Below, piece after piece: positions 1 through 6,859 of a DNA stretch of 8,873 nt. Below the pieces are notes generated by a model. That model did not search any database. It saw nothing but the letters and a program-made list of their open reading frames with translations, and was not told the DNA's origin. Every line of letters starts with the position of its first letter. Position 1 is the first letter of the stretch. The DNA lies in assembly GCA_046153015.1 (NCBI GenBank), contig JBJXGF010000413.1, positions 1 to 8,873 of the forward strand. Reading direction: 5' to 3'. Both the position numbers and the translations under genes were made by a program. This DNA comes from JBJXGF01 sp046153015. GTDB taxonomy: Bacteria; Actinomycetota; Acidimicrobiia; Acidimicrobiales; CAIXPF01.

Positions 1-905
1 GGGGCGCGCCCGGCCGGCGCGGGCCGCGCCGGCGCCGGGCCGTCGAGCACGGCCTCGGCGGCCACCGGCTGGCCCTCCCGATAACGGCGCAGGTCGGTGC
101 GCAGCTCGTCGGCCGATGCGTACCGGTTCGCGGGGTTCTTGGCCAGCAGCTTGAGCGTGATGGCCTCGAGCGCGGGCGGGGTGAGCGGGTTGAGGCGGCG
201 CAGCGGGGTGGGCGCCTCCTGCACGTGCTTGTAGGCGATGGCCACCGGGGTGTCGCCCCGGAAGGGCGGCCGGCCGGCCAGCATCTCGTGGAGGACCACG
301 CCGAGCGAGTACAGGTCGCTGCGGGGGTCGACGGCCAGGCCCTGGGCCTGCTCGGGGGAGAAGTACGCGGCGGTGCCCATGACAGAGCCGGCCTGGGTGA
401 GGTTGTCGGAGGTGGTCACCCCCATGGCCCGGGCGATGCCGAAGTCAGCCACCTTCACGTGGCCCGACGCGGTGATCAGCACGTTGCCCGGCTTGATGTC
501 TCGATGCACCACGCCGTTGCGGTGGGCGAAGTAGAGGGCGGCGGCGATGTCGGTGGCGACGTCGGCCGCCCGGTCGGGGTGCAGCGTGCCCTCGGTGCGC
601 AGGATCTCGGCGAGGCTGCGGCCGTTCACATACTCCATCACGATGTAGTAGGTGCCGCCGTGGCTCCCCCAGTCGTACACGCCGACGATGTGGGGATGGT
701 TGAGGTTGGCGGCGGCCTGCGCCTCGCGCCGGAACCGTTCGACGAAGGCCGGGTCGGCGGCGAACTCAGGGAAGAGGACCTTGACCGCCACCGGGCGATC
801 GAGCAGCTGATCGCGAGCGAGGAACACCTCGGCCATCCCGCCGCGTGCGACGAGGCTGTGCAGCTCGTAACGGCCGTTGAGGACAACGGGTTCCCGGGGC
901 GACAT
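1..905 (-). CDS. pknB: PknB-type Ser/Thr protein kinase, N-terminal kinase domain (partial, runs off the left edge)
   Basis: This is a Hanks-type Ser/Thr kinase that in mycobacteria phosphorylates cell-wall enzymes and FHA proteins. The visible 301 residues hold the whole catalytic domain: glycine-rich loop around residues 19-27 (ARGGMAEV, with Ala at the first loop glycine), catalytic Lys42 in VAVK, helix-C Glu61, catalytic loop HRDIKPGN at 134-141 with Asp136, and DFG at 154-156. The activation loop has Thr170 in LTQAG, so the second Thr of the mycobacterial TQT pair is Ala here. An Ala/Pro-rich juxtamembrane linker begins near residue 286; the membrane segment and any PASTA repeats lie outside the window. 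The ATG at 905 is the only start near the conserved N-terminus. It lies 55 bases after pbpA and has a TANNNT hexamer but no close Shine-Dalgarno. Sequence and position favour PknB over PknA; no second kinase is visible here. Confidence 0.93.
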   Translation of the reverse strand, partial: MSPREPVVLNGRYELHSLVARGGMAEVFLARDQLLDRPVAVKVLFPEFAADPAFVERFRREAQAAANLNHPHIVGVYDWGSHGGTYYIVMEYVNGRSLAEILRTEGTLHPDRAADVATDIAAALYFAHRNGVVHRDIKPGNVLITASGHVKVADFGIARAMGVTTSDNLTQAGSVMGTAAYFSPEQAQGLAVDPRSDLYSLGVVLHEMLAGRPPFRGDTPVAIAYKHVQEAPTPLRRLNPLTPPALEAITLKLLAKNPANRYASADELRTDLRRYREGQPVAAEAVLDGPAPARPAPAGRA

Positions 906-915
906 GGTTCGGCCG

Positions 916-921
916 AGCTTA
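916..921 (-). promoter_or_regulatory. Candidate -10 hexamer TAAGCT before the kinase gene
   Basis: In the 55-base gap between pbpA and the kinase gene, the minus strand reads TAAGCT, then 10 bases, then the ATG at 905. It fits the actinobacterial TANNNT -10 pattern and would give a transcript with almost no leader. No clear -35 is seen. A 10-bp palindrome GGGGCGCCCC lies just upstream at 926-935. This would let the kinase be transcribed apart from pbpA. The inference is weak on its own. Confidence 0.3.
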
Positions 922-960
922 CCGGGGGGCGCCCCTCCCGAGGTCGCATGCCCCACCAGG

Positions 961-2508
961 TCAGCCGCCAGGCCGCGGCGGCGCCGGGGCCGCCGCCGGG
1001 GCCGCCTGAGCCGCCAGCACCGCCTCGATCACCTGCCGGGCGATCGGCGCGGCGACCCGCCCGCCCGTCTGGTTGTCGGCCCCCTCGACGCCCTCGACCA
1101 GCACCGCCACCGCCACCGTGGGCGCCCGCCCGGGGGGCCCGGCGTAGGCGATGACCCAGGCGTGCGAGCGGGGCGGATCCGAGCCGAGCTGCGCGGTGCC
1201 GGTCTTCGCGCCCACGTCGACCCCGTCGATGGCGAGGCGGGTGGCGGTGCCGTCCTGCACGACGGCGGTCATGGCCTGGCGCAACGCGTCGGCGCTCTCG
1301 GGCTCGAGGGCCCGCCGCCAGGGCGTCGAGTCGCCTCGTTCGAGCACGGCGCCGTCGGCGTCTCGCACCTCGGCCATCACGTGCGGGGTGGGAACCGTTC
1401 CCCCGTTGGCCACCGCGGCGGCCACGAGGGCCATCTGGAGGGGGGTGGCGGCCACGTCGTTCTGGCCGATCGCGGCCTGGGCGAGCGCGGCCGAGCCCTC
1501 GTACTCCGAGCCCGGGCCGCCGTCGCCCGAGAGCTTGCGGCCGAAGTCCACCGGGAACACGGAGCTGGCCGCGCCGGGCAGGTCGATCGGGGGGGTGGCG
1601 TTGAACCCGAACTGCTCGGCGCCCTGGATCATCAGCGTCGGCCCGATGGTCTTGGCGCCCATCTCGGCGAACGCGGTGTTGCACGACACCCGGGTGATCT
1701 CCACCAGCGAGCCGCCGCAGGAGGAGTTGCCGAAGTTGGCCAGCGGCCGGGAGGTCCGGGGCGGGGTGTAGGTGCGGCGCACCTCGTACACCGGCTCGTC
1801 GAGCGTGACGAGGCCGGCGTCGAGGCCCGTGGCGGCCACCACGATCTTGAACGTCGACCCCGGGAAGAACCGCTCCCGGTACGCCTTGGCCAAGAGCGGC
1901 TTGGCGGGGTCGGCGAGCAGCGCCTGGCGGGCCGCCCTCGCGGCGGCCAGATCGCCGCCGGCCAGGGGGTTCGGGTCGAAGCTGGGCCAGGACCACAGCG
2001 CGAGCACGCGGCCGTCGCGAGGGTCGAGCGCCACCACCGAGCCGGCCCGCTCCCCCAACGCCTCCTTCGCCGCCGCCTGCACATCGCGGCGCAGCGTGAG
2101 CACCACGTCGGCCGTGGTGTCGCGCTCCACGAACAGGTCCGACAAGCGGCGCAGCTGCTGGTCGGCGCGGGTGCCGGCCAGGCGCTCGTTGTAGGTCTGC
2201 TCGACCCCGGCGGCGCCGAACTCGAAGGAGAAGAAGCCCGCCACGTGGGCGAAGAGGTCCGCCTCCGGGTAGCGGCGGACCCGCTCGAAGCGCTGGCCGG
2301 GCGTCGGCTCGGACTGCGCCACCACCACGTTGTCGGCGGTGTAGACGAGCCCGCGGGGCTGGTCGAAGGTGCGCAGCACCTCCCGGAGGTTGGCCGGGTG
2401 CTCCTTGATGCGCGTGGCCCCCCACACCTGCACCCGGTTGAGCTGCACGAACAGCAGCGTGAAGCACACGAGCAGCCCGAGGGCGAGGCGGCCGATCCGC
2501 TCGTTCAA
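961..2508 (-). CDS. pbpA: Class B penicillin-binding protein (peptidoglycan transpeptidase), PbpA
   Basis: This is a membrane-anchored class B PBP that cross-links peptidoglycan outside the cell; in this cluster it is the partner of the SEDS polymerase encoded upstream. It has 515 residues. One N-terminal membrane helix spans about residues 6-24, followed by a dimerisation-type region and the transpeptidase domain. The three active-site motifs are present: STFK with Ser218 and Lys221, SCN at 275-277, and KTG at 435-437. The C-terminus ends in an Ala/Pro-rich tail from about residue 499. The start is taken as TTG at 2508 because no ATG or GTG lies near the conserved NERIGRLAL segment. This TTG overlaps the rodA stop as TTGA, which suggests translational coupling. 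The longer upstream extension of this frame lies inside rodA and is not coding. Confidence 0.94.
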   Translation of the reverse strand: MNERIGRLALGLLVCFTLLFVQLNRVQVWGATRIKEHPANLREVLRTFDQPRGLVYTADNVVVAQSEPTPGQRFERVRRYPEADLFAHVAGFFSFEFGAAGVEQTYNERLAGTRADQQLRRLSDLFVERDTTADVVLTLRRDVQAAAKEALGERAGSVVALDPRDGRVLALWSWPSFDPNPLAGGDLAAARAARQALLADPAKPLLAKAYRERFFPGSTFKIVVAATGLDAGLVTLDEPVYEVRRTYTPPRTSRPLANFGNSSCGGSLVEITRVSCNTAFAEMGAKTIGPTLMIQGAEQFGFNATPPIDLPGAASSVFPVDFGRKLSGDGGPGSEYEGSAALAQAAIGQNDVAATPLQMALVAAAVANGGTVPTPHVMAEVRDADGAVLERGDSTPWRRALEPESADALRQAMTAVVQDGTATRLAIDGVDVGAKTGTAQLGSDPPRSHAWVIAYAGPPGRAPTVAVAVLVEGVEGADNQTGGRVAAPIARQVIEAVLAAQAAPAAAPAPPRPGG

Positions 2509-3848
2509 TCCACCACCCGCACCATGGTGGTGGGCGCCGCCGCGGAGCCCGCCGCCGACTGGGCCAGGCGCTCCCGCTGCCGGGCTGCGGTCTCGTCGGA
2601 GATGCGCAGCAGGAGGGCGAGCAGCACGTAGTTGGCCAGGAGCGACGAGCCGCCGTAGGACACGAAGGGCAGCGTGACCCCGGTGAGGGGCAGGAGCCGG
2701 ACCACGCCGCCCATGATGATGAAGCTCTGCACGCCGAGCAGGGTGGTGAGCCCGGCGGCGAGCAGCTTGTCGAAGGGCGCCTCGGCCCGCACGGCCACCC
2801 GGAAGCCGGCGCCCACCATCAGCACGTACGCCAGGATCACGGCGGTGGCGCCGACGAGGCCCAGCTCCTCGCCGATGGCGGCGAAGATGAAGTCGGTGGA
2901 CACGGCCGGGATCCGGTTGGGCTGGCCGAGCCCCAGGCCCACACCCGCGGCGCCGCCCTCGGCCAGCGAGAACAGCGCCTCGATCGGCTGGTAGCCCTTG
3001 CCCCGGGGATCGGCCCAGGGGTCGAGCCAGATGTCGACCCGCTGCTGCACGTGGCTGAACACCCGCCACGAGAAATAGGCGCCGCCGGCGAAGAGCGTGA
3101 GCCCGGCCAGCAGGTACGCGATCCGCTCGGTGGCCAGCCACAGCAGCACCACGAACAGCGTGAAGAACAACAGCGACGAGCCGAGATCCCGCTCGAACAC
3201 CATGACCGACAGCGACAGCGCCCAGGCGGCGAGGAGGGGCCCGAGGGCCCGAGGGTCGGGCAGCATCAGCGGCCCGAGCCGGGAGGTGCTGACCGCCAGC
3301 AGCTCCCGCCGCTCGACGAGGTAGGCGGCGATGAAGACCGCCAACGCGATCTTGGCGAACTCGCCCGGCTGGAAGTTGACCGGCCCCACCCGCACCCAGA
3401 TGCGCGACCCGTTGATCGTGCGTCCGACGAAGGGCACGAGGGGCGCCACCAGCAGGAGCACGCCGGCGAGGCCGAGCGTGTAGCGGTAGCGGTCGAGCAC
3501 CCGGCTGCGGCGCACGACCACCAGCGTGGCCACGAAGGCGCCGACGCCGATGGCGGTCCAGGTGGCCTGCAGGCCGGCGAGGCGTTCGTTGAGCCGGGTG
3601 ATCATCACGTAGCCCAGCCCGTTCAGCAGCCCGGCCAACGGGAGGAGCAGCCCGTCGGCGCTCGGCGCGAGGCGGCGCACGGCGAGGTGGGCGGCGAGCA
3701 GGAGCCCGAGCACCACGCCGAGAAAGGGCCCCACGTTCGCCGGGATCGAGGCGGTGCGCCCGAGGCTGGCGAGCACGTACGCCCCGGCCGTGATCAGCCC
3801 GGCCAGCACCAGCAGGCCGAGCTCGGTGGTGCGCCGCAGGGAGCCCAT
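2505..3848 (-). CDS. rodA: SEDS-family peptidoglycan glycosyltransferase, RodA/FtsW type
   Basis: This is a polytopic membrane protein of the SEDS family, which polymerises lipid II into glycan strands together with a class B PBP. It has 447 residues with about ten hydrophobic segments. Family signatures are NGSRIWV at 146-152, QPGEFAKI at 160-167 (usually QPSE), ERDLGSSLLFF at 219-229, the extracytoplasmic loop WADPRGKGYQ at 278-287 (where I expect the catalytic Asp of the family, probably Asp280), GEELG at 326-330, and PFVSYGGSSLLANY at 394-407. The ATG at 3848 lies 13 bases after pstP, with a purine-rich GAGGGCGG upstream. The cluster position between pstP and pbpA matches RodA rather than the division protein FtsW. 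A cytoplasmic Ala-rich tail follows residue 418. Confidence 0.95.
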   Translation of the reverse strand: MGSLRRTTELGLLVLAGLITAGAYVLASLGRTASIPANVGPFLGVVLGLLLAAHLAVRRLAPSADGLLLPLAGLLNGLGYVMITRLNERLAGLQATWTAIGVGAFVATLVVVRRSRVLDRYRYTLGLAGVLLLVAPLVPFVGRTINGSRIWVRVGPVNFQPGEFAKIALAVFIAAYLVERRELLAVSTSRLGPLMLPDPRALGPLLAAWALSLSVMVFERDLGSSLLFFTLFVVLLWLATERIAYLLAGLTLFAGGAYFSWRVFSHVQQRVDIWLDPWADPRGKGYQPIEALFSLAEGGAAGVGLGLGQPNRIPAVSTDFIFAAIGEELGLVGATAVILAYVLMVGAGFRVAVRAEAPFDKLLAAGLTTLLGVQSFIIMGGVVRLLPLTGVTLPFVSYGGSSLLANYVLLALLLRISDETAARQRERLAQSAAGSAAAPTTMVRVVD

Positions 3849-3861
3849 CCGCCGCCGCCCT

Positions 3862-5406
3862 CTACTGCCGCGCCAGCGGCGGGCCCGCCGCCGGCGCGGT
3901 GGCGGCGATGCTGGTGGGGCCGGATGCGGCGGTGGCGGGCCCGACGGCGGGCGCCGCCGTCGTCGTCGAGGTGCTCGAGACGGTGCTCGCCGTGTTGTCA
4001 GGAGCGGCGTTGTCAGGAGCGGCGTTGTCAGGAGCGGCGTCGGGCCCCGGCAGTGGGGGGATGGCCAGCAGCGCCTGCTGGCGCCAGCTGTCCACCAGGG
4101 CGAGCGCCGCGCCGAGATCGTCTCGCACCGGACGCTCCGCCAGCTCCTGGCGGGCGGGCGGCTGCAGGTCGGCCACCTGCACGCCGGTGCGCTGCGCCTC
4201 CTTCGGGCTGAACCAGAGCCGCCCGTCGGGACGGCCGCGGTACACGACGACCTCGCCGGCCGCCTCGCTCACGAAATAGCTGCGGCCCGCGTACACCTGG
4301 GTGGCGCCGAAGGCCACCGCCGCCAGCATCACGAGCGCGGCGATGAAGGCGCCGACCCGCCACGTCAGCCGGCGCGGCCGTTCCCACTCGGCGCTCGGCC
4401 CGTCGAGCGGGTGAGCGGGCCGGGCCCGGGCAGGGGCCGACCCGGCCAGCGCCGACGGCTCGACCGGCTCGACGCGCTCATGGGGCGCCGTGCGCAGCGA
4501 GGCCGGCTCGACCGCGCTCGCCGGCGCTTCCTGCACCGGCCCGTCCACCGAGCCGGCCCCCGGCGGCGTCTCGACCAGCTCGCCCGCCGCTCCGCGGTGC
4601 GGTCCGCCCGCGTGGTTCCCGCTCGCCCCGTCAGCGTCGGCAGGGGCGCCGTTCTGCGCCGCATAGTCGTCGACCACCACGTCGACCACCACCGCGGTCA
4701 CGTTGTCCCGCCCGCCGCCCTCGTTGGCCAGGCGCACCAGCTCCTCCGCCGCCTGGTTCGGGTCGGCCACCCCGCGCAGCGTGGCCCCGATCAACGGGTC
4801 GGGCACCTCGTTGAAGAGGCCGTCGCTGCAGAGCAGGTATCGCTCGCCGACGGCGGCGGTGATGACCCAATGGTCGACCTCGACCTCGGGCTCGATGCCG
4901 ACGGCCCGGGTCAGGATGTTGCGGCGCGGGTGGTCGACCGCCTCTTCGGGGCTGAGGCGGCCCTCCCGAACCATGCTCTGCACGAGGCTGTGGTCCTCGG
5001 TGAGCTGCTCGAGGCGGCCGCGGCCATCCAGGCGGTACACCCGGGAGTCGCCGACGTTGACCACGCCGAGCAGGCCGGAGGACTCCGACCCCCCGGTCGG
5101 CGCCTCCTCCAGCACGGCCACCCCGCACAGGGTGGTGCCCATGCCCCGCAGGTTCGGGTCGTCGAGGGCGTGGGCGAACACGGCGCGGTTCGCCGCCCGC
5201 ACGGCGCTCACCAGCGAGTCGCCGTCGACGATGCGGGGCATCTCGGCCAGCGAGCGCAGCGCCGTCTCCGAGGCGATCTCGCCGCCGCGGGCGCCGCCCA
5301 TGCCGTCGGCCACGGCGCAGAGCCGCCAGGAGGCGAGGGCCGCGTCCTGGTTCACGGTGCGGACGCGGCCCACGTGGGTGTGCGCGCCGACCTTGAACGC
5401 GATCAT
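3862..5406 (-). CDS. pstP: PP2C-family Ser/Thr protein phosphatase, PstP, membrane anchored
   Basis: This is a metal-dependent PP2C phosphatase expected to reverse phosphorylation by the kinase of the same cluster. It has 514 residues, with the catalytic domain at about 1-245. PP2C motifs are NQD at 19-21, ADGMGG at 33-38, GMGTTL at 88-93, VGDSRVYRL at 118-126, SDG at 194-196 and GGRDN at 231-235. The metal-ligand aspartates are Asp21, Asp34, Asp195 and Asp234. A low-complexity cytoplasmic linker (about 249-345) leads to one membrane helix at 350-372. The extracytoplasmic region follows and ends in an Ala/Pro/Thr/Ser-rich tail carrying a five-residue repeat (AAPDN) near 457-473. The ATG at 5406 is 13 bases after fhaB and preceded by GAGGCAGGG; the stop is TAG. 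This is the same overall layout as mycobacterial PstP. Confidence 0.95.
   Translation of the reverse strand: MIAFKVGAHTHVGRVRTVNQDAALASWRLCAVADGMGGARGGEIASETALRSLAEMPRIVDGDSLVSAVRAANRAVFAHALDDPNLRGMGTTLCGVAVLEEAPTGGSESSGLLGVVNVGDSRVYRLDGRGRLEQLTEDHSLVQSMVREGRLSPEEAVDHPRRNILTRAVGIEPEVEVDHWVITAAVGERYLLCSDGLFNEVPDPLIGATLRGVADPNQAAEELVRLANEGGGRDNVTAVVVDVVVDDYAAQNGAPADADGASGNHAGGPHRGAAGELVETPPGAGSVDGPVQEAPASAVEPASLRTAPHERVEPVEPSALAGSAPARARPAHPLDGPSAEWERPRRLTWRVGAFIAALVMLAAVAFGATQVYAGRSYFVSEAAGEVVVYRGRPDGRLWFSPKEAQRTGVQVADLQPPARQELAERPVRDDLGAALALVDSWRQQALLAIPPLPGPDAAPDNAAPDNAAPDNTASTVSSTSTTTAAPAVGPATAASGPTSIAATAPAAGPPLARQ
3995..4039 (-). repeat. 15-bp tandem repeat, three identical copies, inside pstP
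   Basis: On the plus strand the unit TTGTCAGGAGCGGCG is present three times in a row without a mismatch. It is in frame with pstP and encodes repeats of Ala-Ala-Pro-Asp-Asn near residues 457-471 in the extracytoplasmic tail. Identical copies suggest recent expansion by slippage, and copy number may vary between strains. Confidence 0.9.
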
Positions 5407-5419
5407 GCGCGGCCCTGCC

Positions 5420-5902
5420 TCATCCGAACTCCAGCACGGTGCTGCCGATCTGGAGCGTGTCGCCCGCGCTGACCAGCATCGGGCCGGCGACCTTCTGGCG
5501 GTTGAGGTAGGTGCCGTTGGTCGAGCCGAGGTCCTCCACGAAGAACTGGCCGTCCCGGGCGAAGAGGCGGGCGTGGATCTGCGAGGCGTACGTGTCGTCG
5601 AGGGTCACCTGGCAACCGGCAGCCCGCCCGAGCGTGAGCTCGTCGCCGAGCGCGTAGACCCGGCCCCGCTGATCGGCCGGCTCGACCACGGTGAGCATCG
5701 GGCCGTCGGCCGCTCGCCCACGCCCGCTGCGCCGCCGGCCCTCGCGCGGGCCGCGTTCGCGCCCGCCCCGACGGGACGACGCCGTCTCGGCCCGACGGGG
5801 CCCGCGCACCTCGGTCCACACGGCCCGCAACACCCGGGCGAAGAAGAGGTAGAGCAGAACGAGCAGGCACCACGTGAGAACGGTGAGGAGTTGCTCGGGC
5901 AC
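5420..5902 (-). CDS. fhaB: FHA-domain protein with N-terminal membrane anchor, FhaB
   Basis: This is a phosphothreonine-reading protein of the cell-growth kinase cluster; mycobacterial FhaB (FipA) links kinase signalling to septal and wall synthesis. It has 160 residues. A membrane helix spans about 4-26, an Arg-rich linker about 34-65, and an FHA domain about 69-159. The phosphopeptide-binding residues of the family are all present: Gly92-Arg93 in LGR, Ser107 and His110 in SQIH, and the LGSTNGTYLN stretch at 125-134 with Asn129. The start is GTG at 5902, with a GAAGGG sequence three bases upstream and a TAACCT hexamer before that. It lies 97 bases after fhaA and 13 bases before pstP, so it may head its own transcript. 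Confidence 0.94.
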   Translation of the reverse strand: MPEQLLTVLTWCLLVLLYLFFARVLRAVWTEVRGPRRAETASSRRGGRERGPREGRRRSGRGRAADGPMLTVVEPADQRGRVYALGDELTLGRAAGCQVTLDDTYASQIHARLFARDGQFFVEDLGSTNGTYLNRQKVAGPMLVSAGDTLQIGSTVLEFG

Positions 5903-5911
5903 GGCCCTTCG

Positions 5912-5917
5912 AGGTTA
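5912..5917 (-). promoter_or_regulatory. Candidate -10 hexamer TAACCT before fhaB
   Basis: In the 97-base fhaA-fhaB gap (5903-5999) the minus strand reads TAACCT, then 9 bases including GAAGGG, then the GTG start of fhaB. The TANNNT pattern would place transcription start within a few bases of the codon. A short hairpin-like CGGC-GAAG-GCCG lies further upstream near fhaA and has no T-tract, so it is not a clear terminator. Confidence 0.3.
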
Positions 5918-5999
5918 GCCCTGGTGATGGCAACGAGCAGCGCACGACCGCCGACGCTTCGCAGTCGCCGCGGCGCCGATCCGGCCTTCGCCGAGCGGG

Positions 6000-6665
6000 T
6001 CAGGACGCTTCGAAGGTCAGCGTGGTCGCGCCGACCACGATCTGGTCGCCGTCGCGCAGCTGCCGCTGGTCGACGCGTACCCCGTTGACCTTCGTGCCGT
6101 TCGTGGAGCCGAGGTCGACCACCATGAAGCCCGGGCCGGCGGGGCGGATCTCCACATGGCGGCGGCTGACGTTGGGGTCGCTCAGCTGCACCTGGCATTC
6201 GGGGAGCCGGCCGATCACCACCGGCCCTTCGCCCAGCCCGATCCGCTCGCCGCTGGCCAGCACCAGGCTCCCCGCGCCGCGCCCGCCCTCGCCTGCGCTC
6301 AGCCGGCAGGCCAGCTCGAACGCCCCGGGACGCACTCGGGGGTCGGCCGCCACCTGCACCCGCACCGGCCCCATGAACGAGTAGCCCTCCTCGCGGGCAT
6401 GCTCCCGGGCGGCGTCGCACAGCTCGCGGACGAGCACCTCGCGTATCTCGGCGAGGCGGGCGTCGTCCTCCGGGCTCAGGGCGAAGCTGAAGTCGTTCGG
6501 GGCCACCGGCCGGCCCTTCACGCCCACGGAGCGGCTGTGGTCCATCTCGCGCACCAGCCGACGCCCGAGCTCGACCGGCCGGACCCCCGTGCGAAACGCC
6601 CGGGCAAACGCACCGTCGACCAGACGCTCGAGCCGCTTCTCCACGGATCGCAGCACCACGTTCAC
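6000..6665 (-). CDS. fhaA: FHA-domain protein with N-terminal DUF3662 domain, FhaA
   Basis: This is a cytoplasmic phosphothreonine-binding adaptor of the kinase cluster; in mycobacteria FhaA binds the phosphorylated pseudokinase domain of MviN and regulates wall synthesis. It has 221 residues. An N-terminal DUF3662 domain (about 1-120) is recognisable by RLERLVDGAFARAF and APNDFSFAL. A short linker leads to the C-terminal FHA domain (about 132-219) with Gly152-Arg153, Ser167 and His170 in SRRH, and LGSTNG at 185-190 with Asn189. It is much shorter than the mycobacterial protein (about 527 residues as I recall), mainly because the long linker is absent. The longest frame starts at GTG 6665, but GTG at 6659 (Val3) is equally plausible. 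It sits 8 bases after a TAACGT hexamer and gives a more typical MVLRSVEKRLE N-terminus. No Shine-Dalgarno is seen. Confidence 0.93.
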   Translation of the reverse strand: MNVVLRSVEKRLERLVDGAFARAFRTGVRPVELGRRLVREMDHSRSVGVKGRPVAPNDFSFALSPEDDARLAEIREVLVRELCDAAREHAREEGYSFMGPVRVQVAADPRVRPGAFELACRLSAGEGGRGAGSLVLASGERIGLGEGPVVIGRLPECQVQLSDPNVSRRHVEIRPAGPGFMVVDLGSTNGTKVNGVRVDQRQLRDGDQIVVGATTLTFEAS

Positions 6666-6667
6666 CG

Positions 6668-6673
6668 ACGTTA
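6668..6673 (-). promoter_or_regulatory. Candidate -10 hexamer TAACGT at the fhaA start
   Basis: The minus strand has TAACGT followed by 8 bases and then GTG at 6659, in frame with fhaA (or by only 2 bases to GTG at 6665). That spacing fits a leaderless transcript starting at the 6659 codon. There is no purine-rich ribosome binding site upstream and no good -35. This would be the first promoter of the fhaA-to-kinase cluster. Confidence 0.35.
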
Positions 6674-6702
6674 GCCGTGAGCACGGCGACGAAATGGTCT
6701 GG

Positions 6703-6720
6703 GCGCGCTGCGCAGCGCGC
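6703..6720. promoter_or_regulatory. 18-bp perfect palindrome between divergent fhaA and tRNA-Leu
   Basis: GCGCGCTGCGCAGCGCGC equals its own reverse complement over 18 bases. It ends one base before the candidate -10 hexamer (TATCCT) of tRNA-Leu, so it fills the spacer between -10 and -35. It also lies 37 bases upstream of the longest fhaA frame. It could be an operator for a dimeric regulator or a local hairpin. A chance origin in GC-rich DNA cannot be excluded. Confidence 0.5.
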
Positions 6721-6726
6721 TATCCT
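6721..6726 (+). promoter_or_regulatory. Candidate -10 hexamer TATCCT of tRNA-Leu
   Basis: TATCCT matches TANNNT and ends 16 bases before the mature tRNA 5' end, so transcription would start about 10 bases upstream of the tRNA. No recognisable TTGACA-like -35 is seen. The position expected for it (about 6697-6703) reads GTCTGGG. Confidence 0.45.
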
Positions 6727-6742
6727 GACCCACTGCACTCGG

Positions 6743-6827
<85 letters not shown>

Positions 6828-6846
6828 CAGCTCGTCGGCGCGCTCG

Positions 6847-6859
6847 CGCCTATGAGGCG
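6847..6859. other. Small hairpin between tRNA-Leu and the convergent cupin gene
   Basis: CGCCT-ATG-AGGCG can form a 5-bp stem with a 3-base loop. It covers the cupin stop codon (TAG at 6852-6850) and begins 20 bases after the tRNA 3' end, where the two transcripts converge. There is no T-tract in either direction, so a terminator role is only possible. Confidence 0.25.

Noticed and set aside
926..935. GGGGCGCCCC as a terminator between pbpA and the kinase
   Set aside because: It is a 10-bp palindrome with no loop and no T-tract, and is too common in GC-rich DNA to call.
225..1154. Long open frame on the plus strand opposite the kinase gene
   Set aside because: It is His/Gly/Val/Arg-rich with no recognisable domain and is antisense to a clear kinase. 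Long shadow frames are expected in such GC-rich DNA.
638..2467. Long minus-strand frame overlapping pbpA and the kinase
   Set aside because: The translation is Arg/Gly-rich low complexity, and the other frame encodes full PBP and kinase motifs.
877..2631. 584-codon plus-strand frame opposite pbpA
   Set aside because: It is an antisense shadow with no domains, rich in His, Gly and Arg, as expected from third-position GC of the real gene.
3754..5472. 572-codon plus-strand frame opposite pstP
   Set aside because: It is an antisense shadow of a clear PP2C phosphatase and has no motifs of its own.
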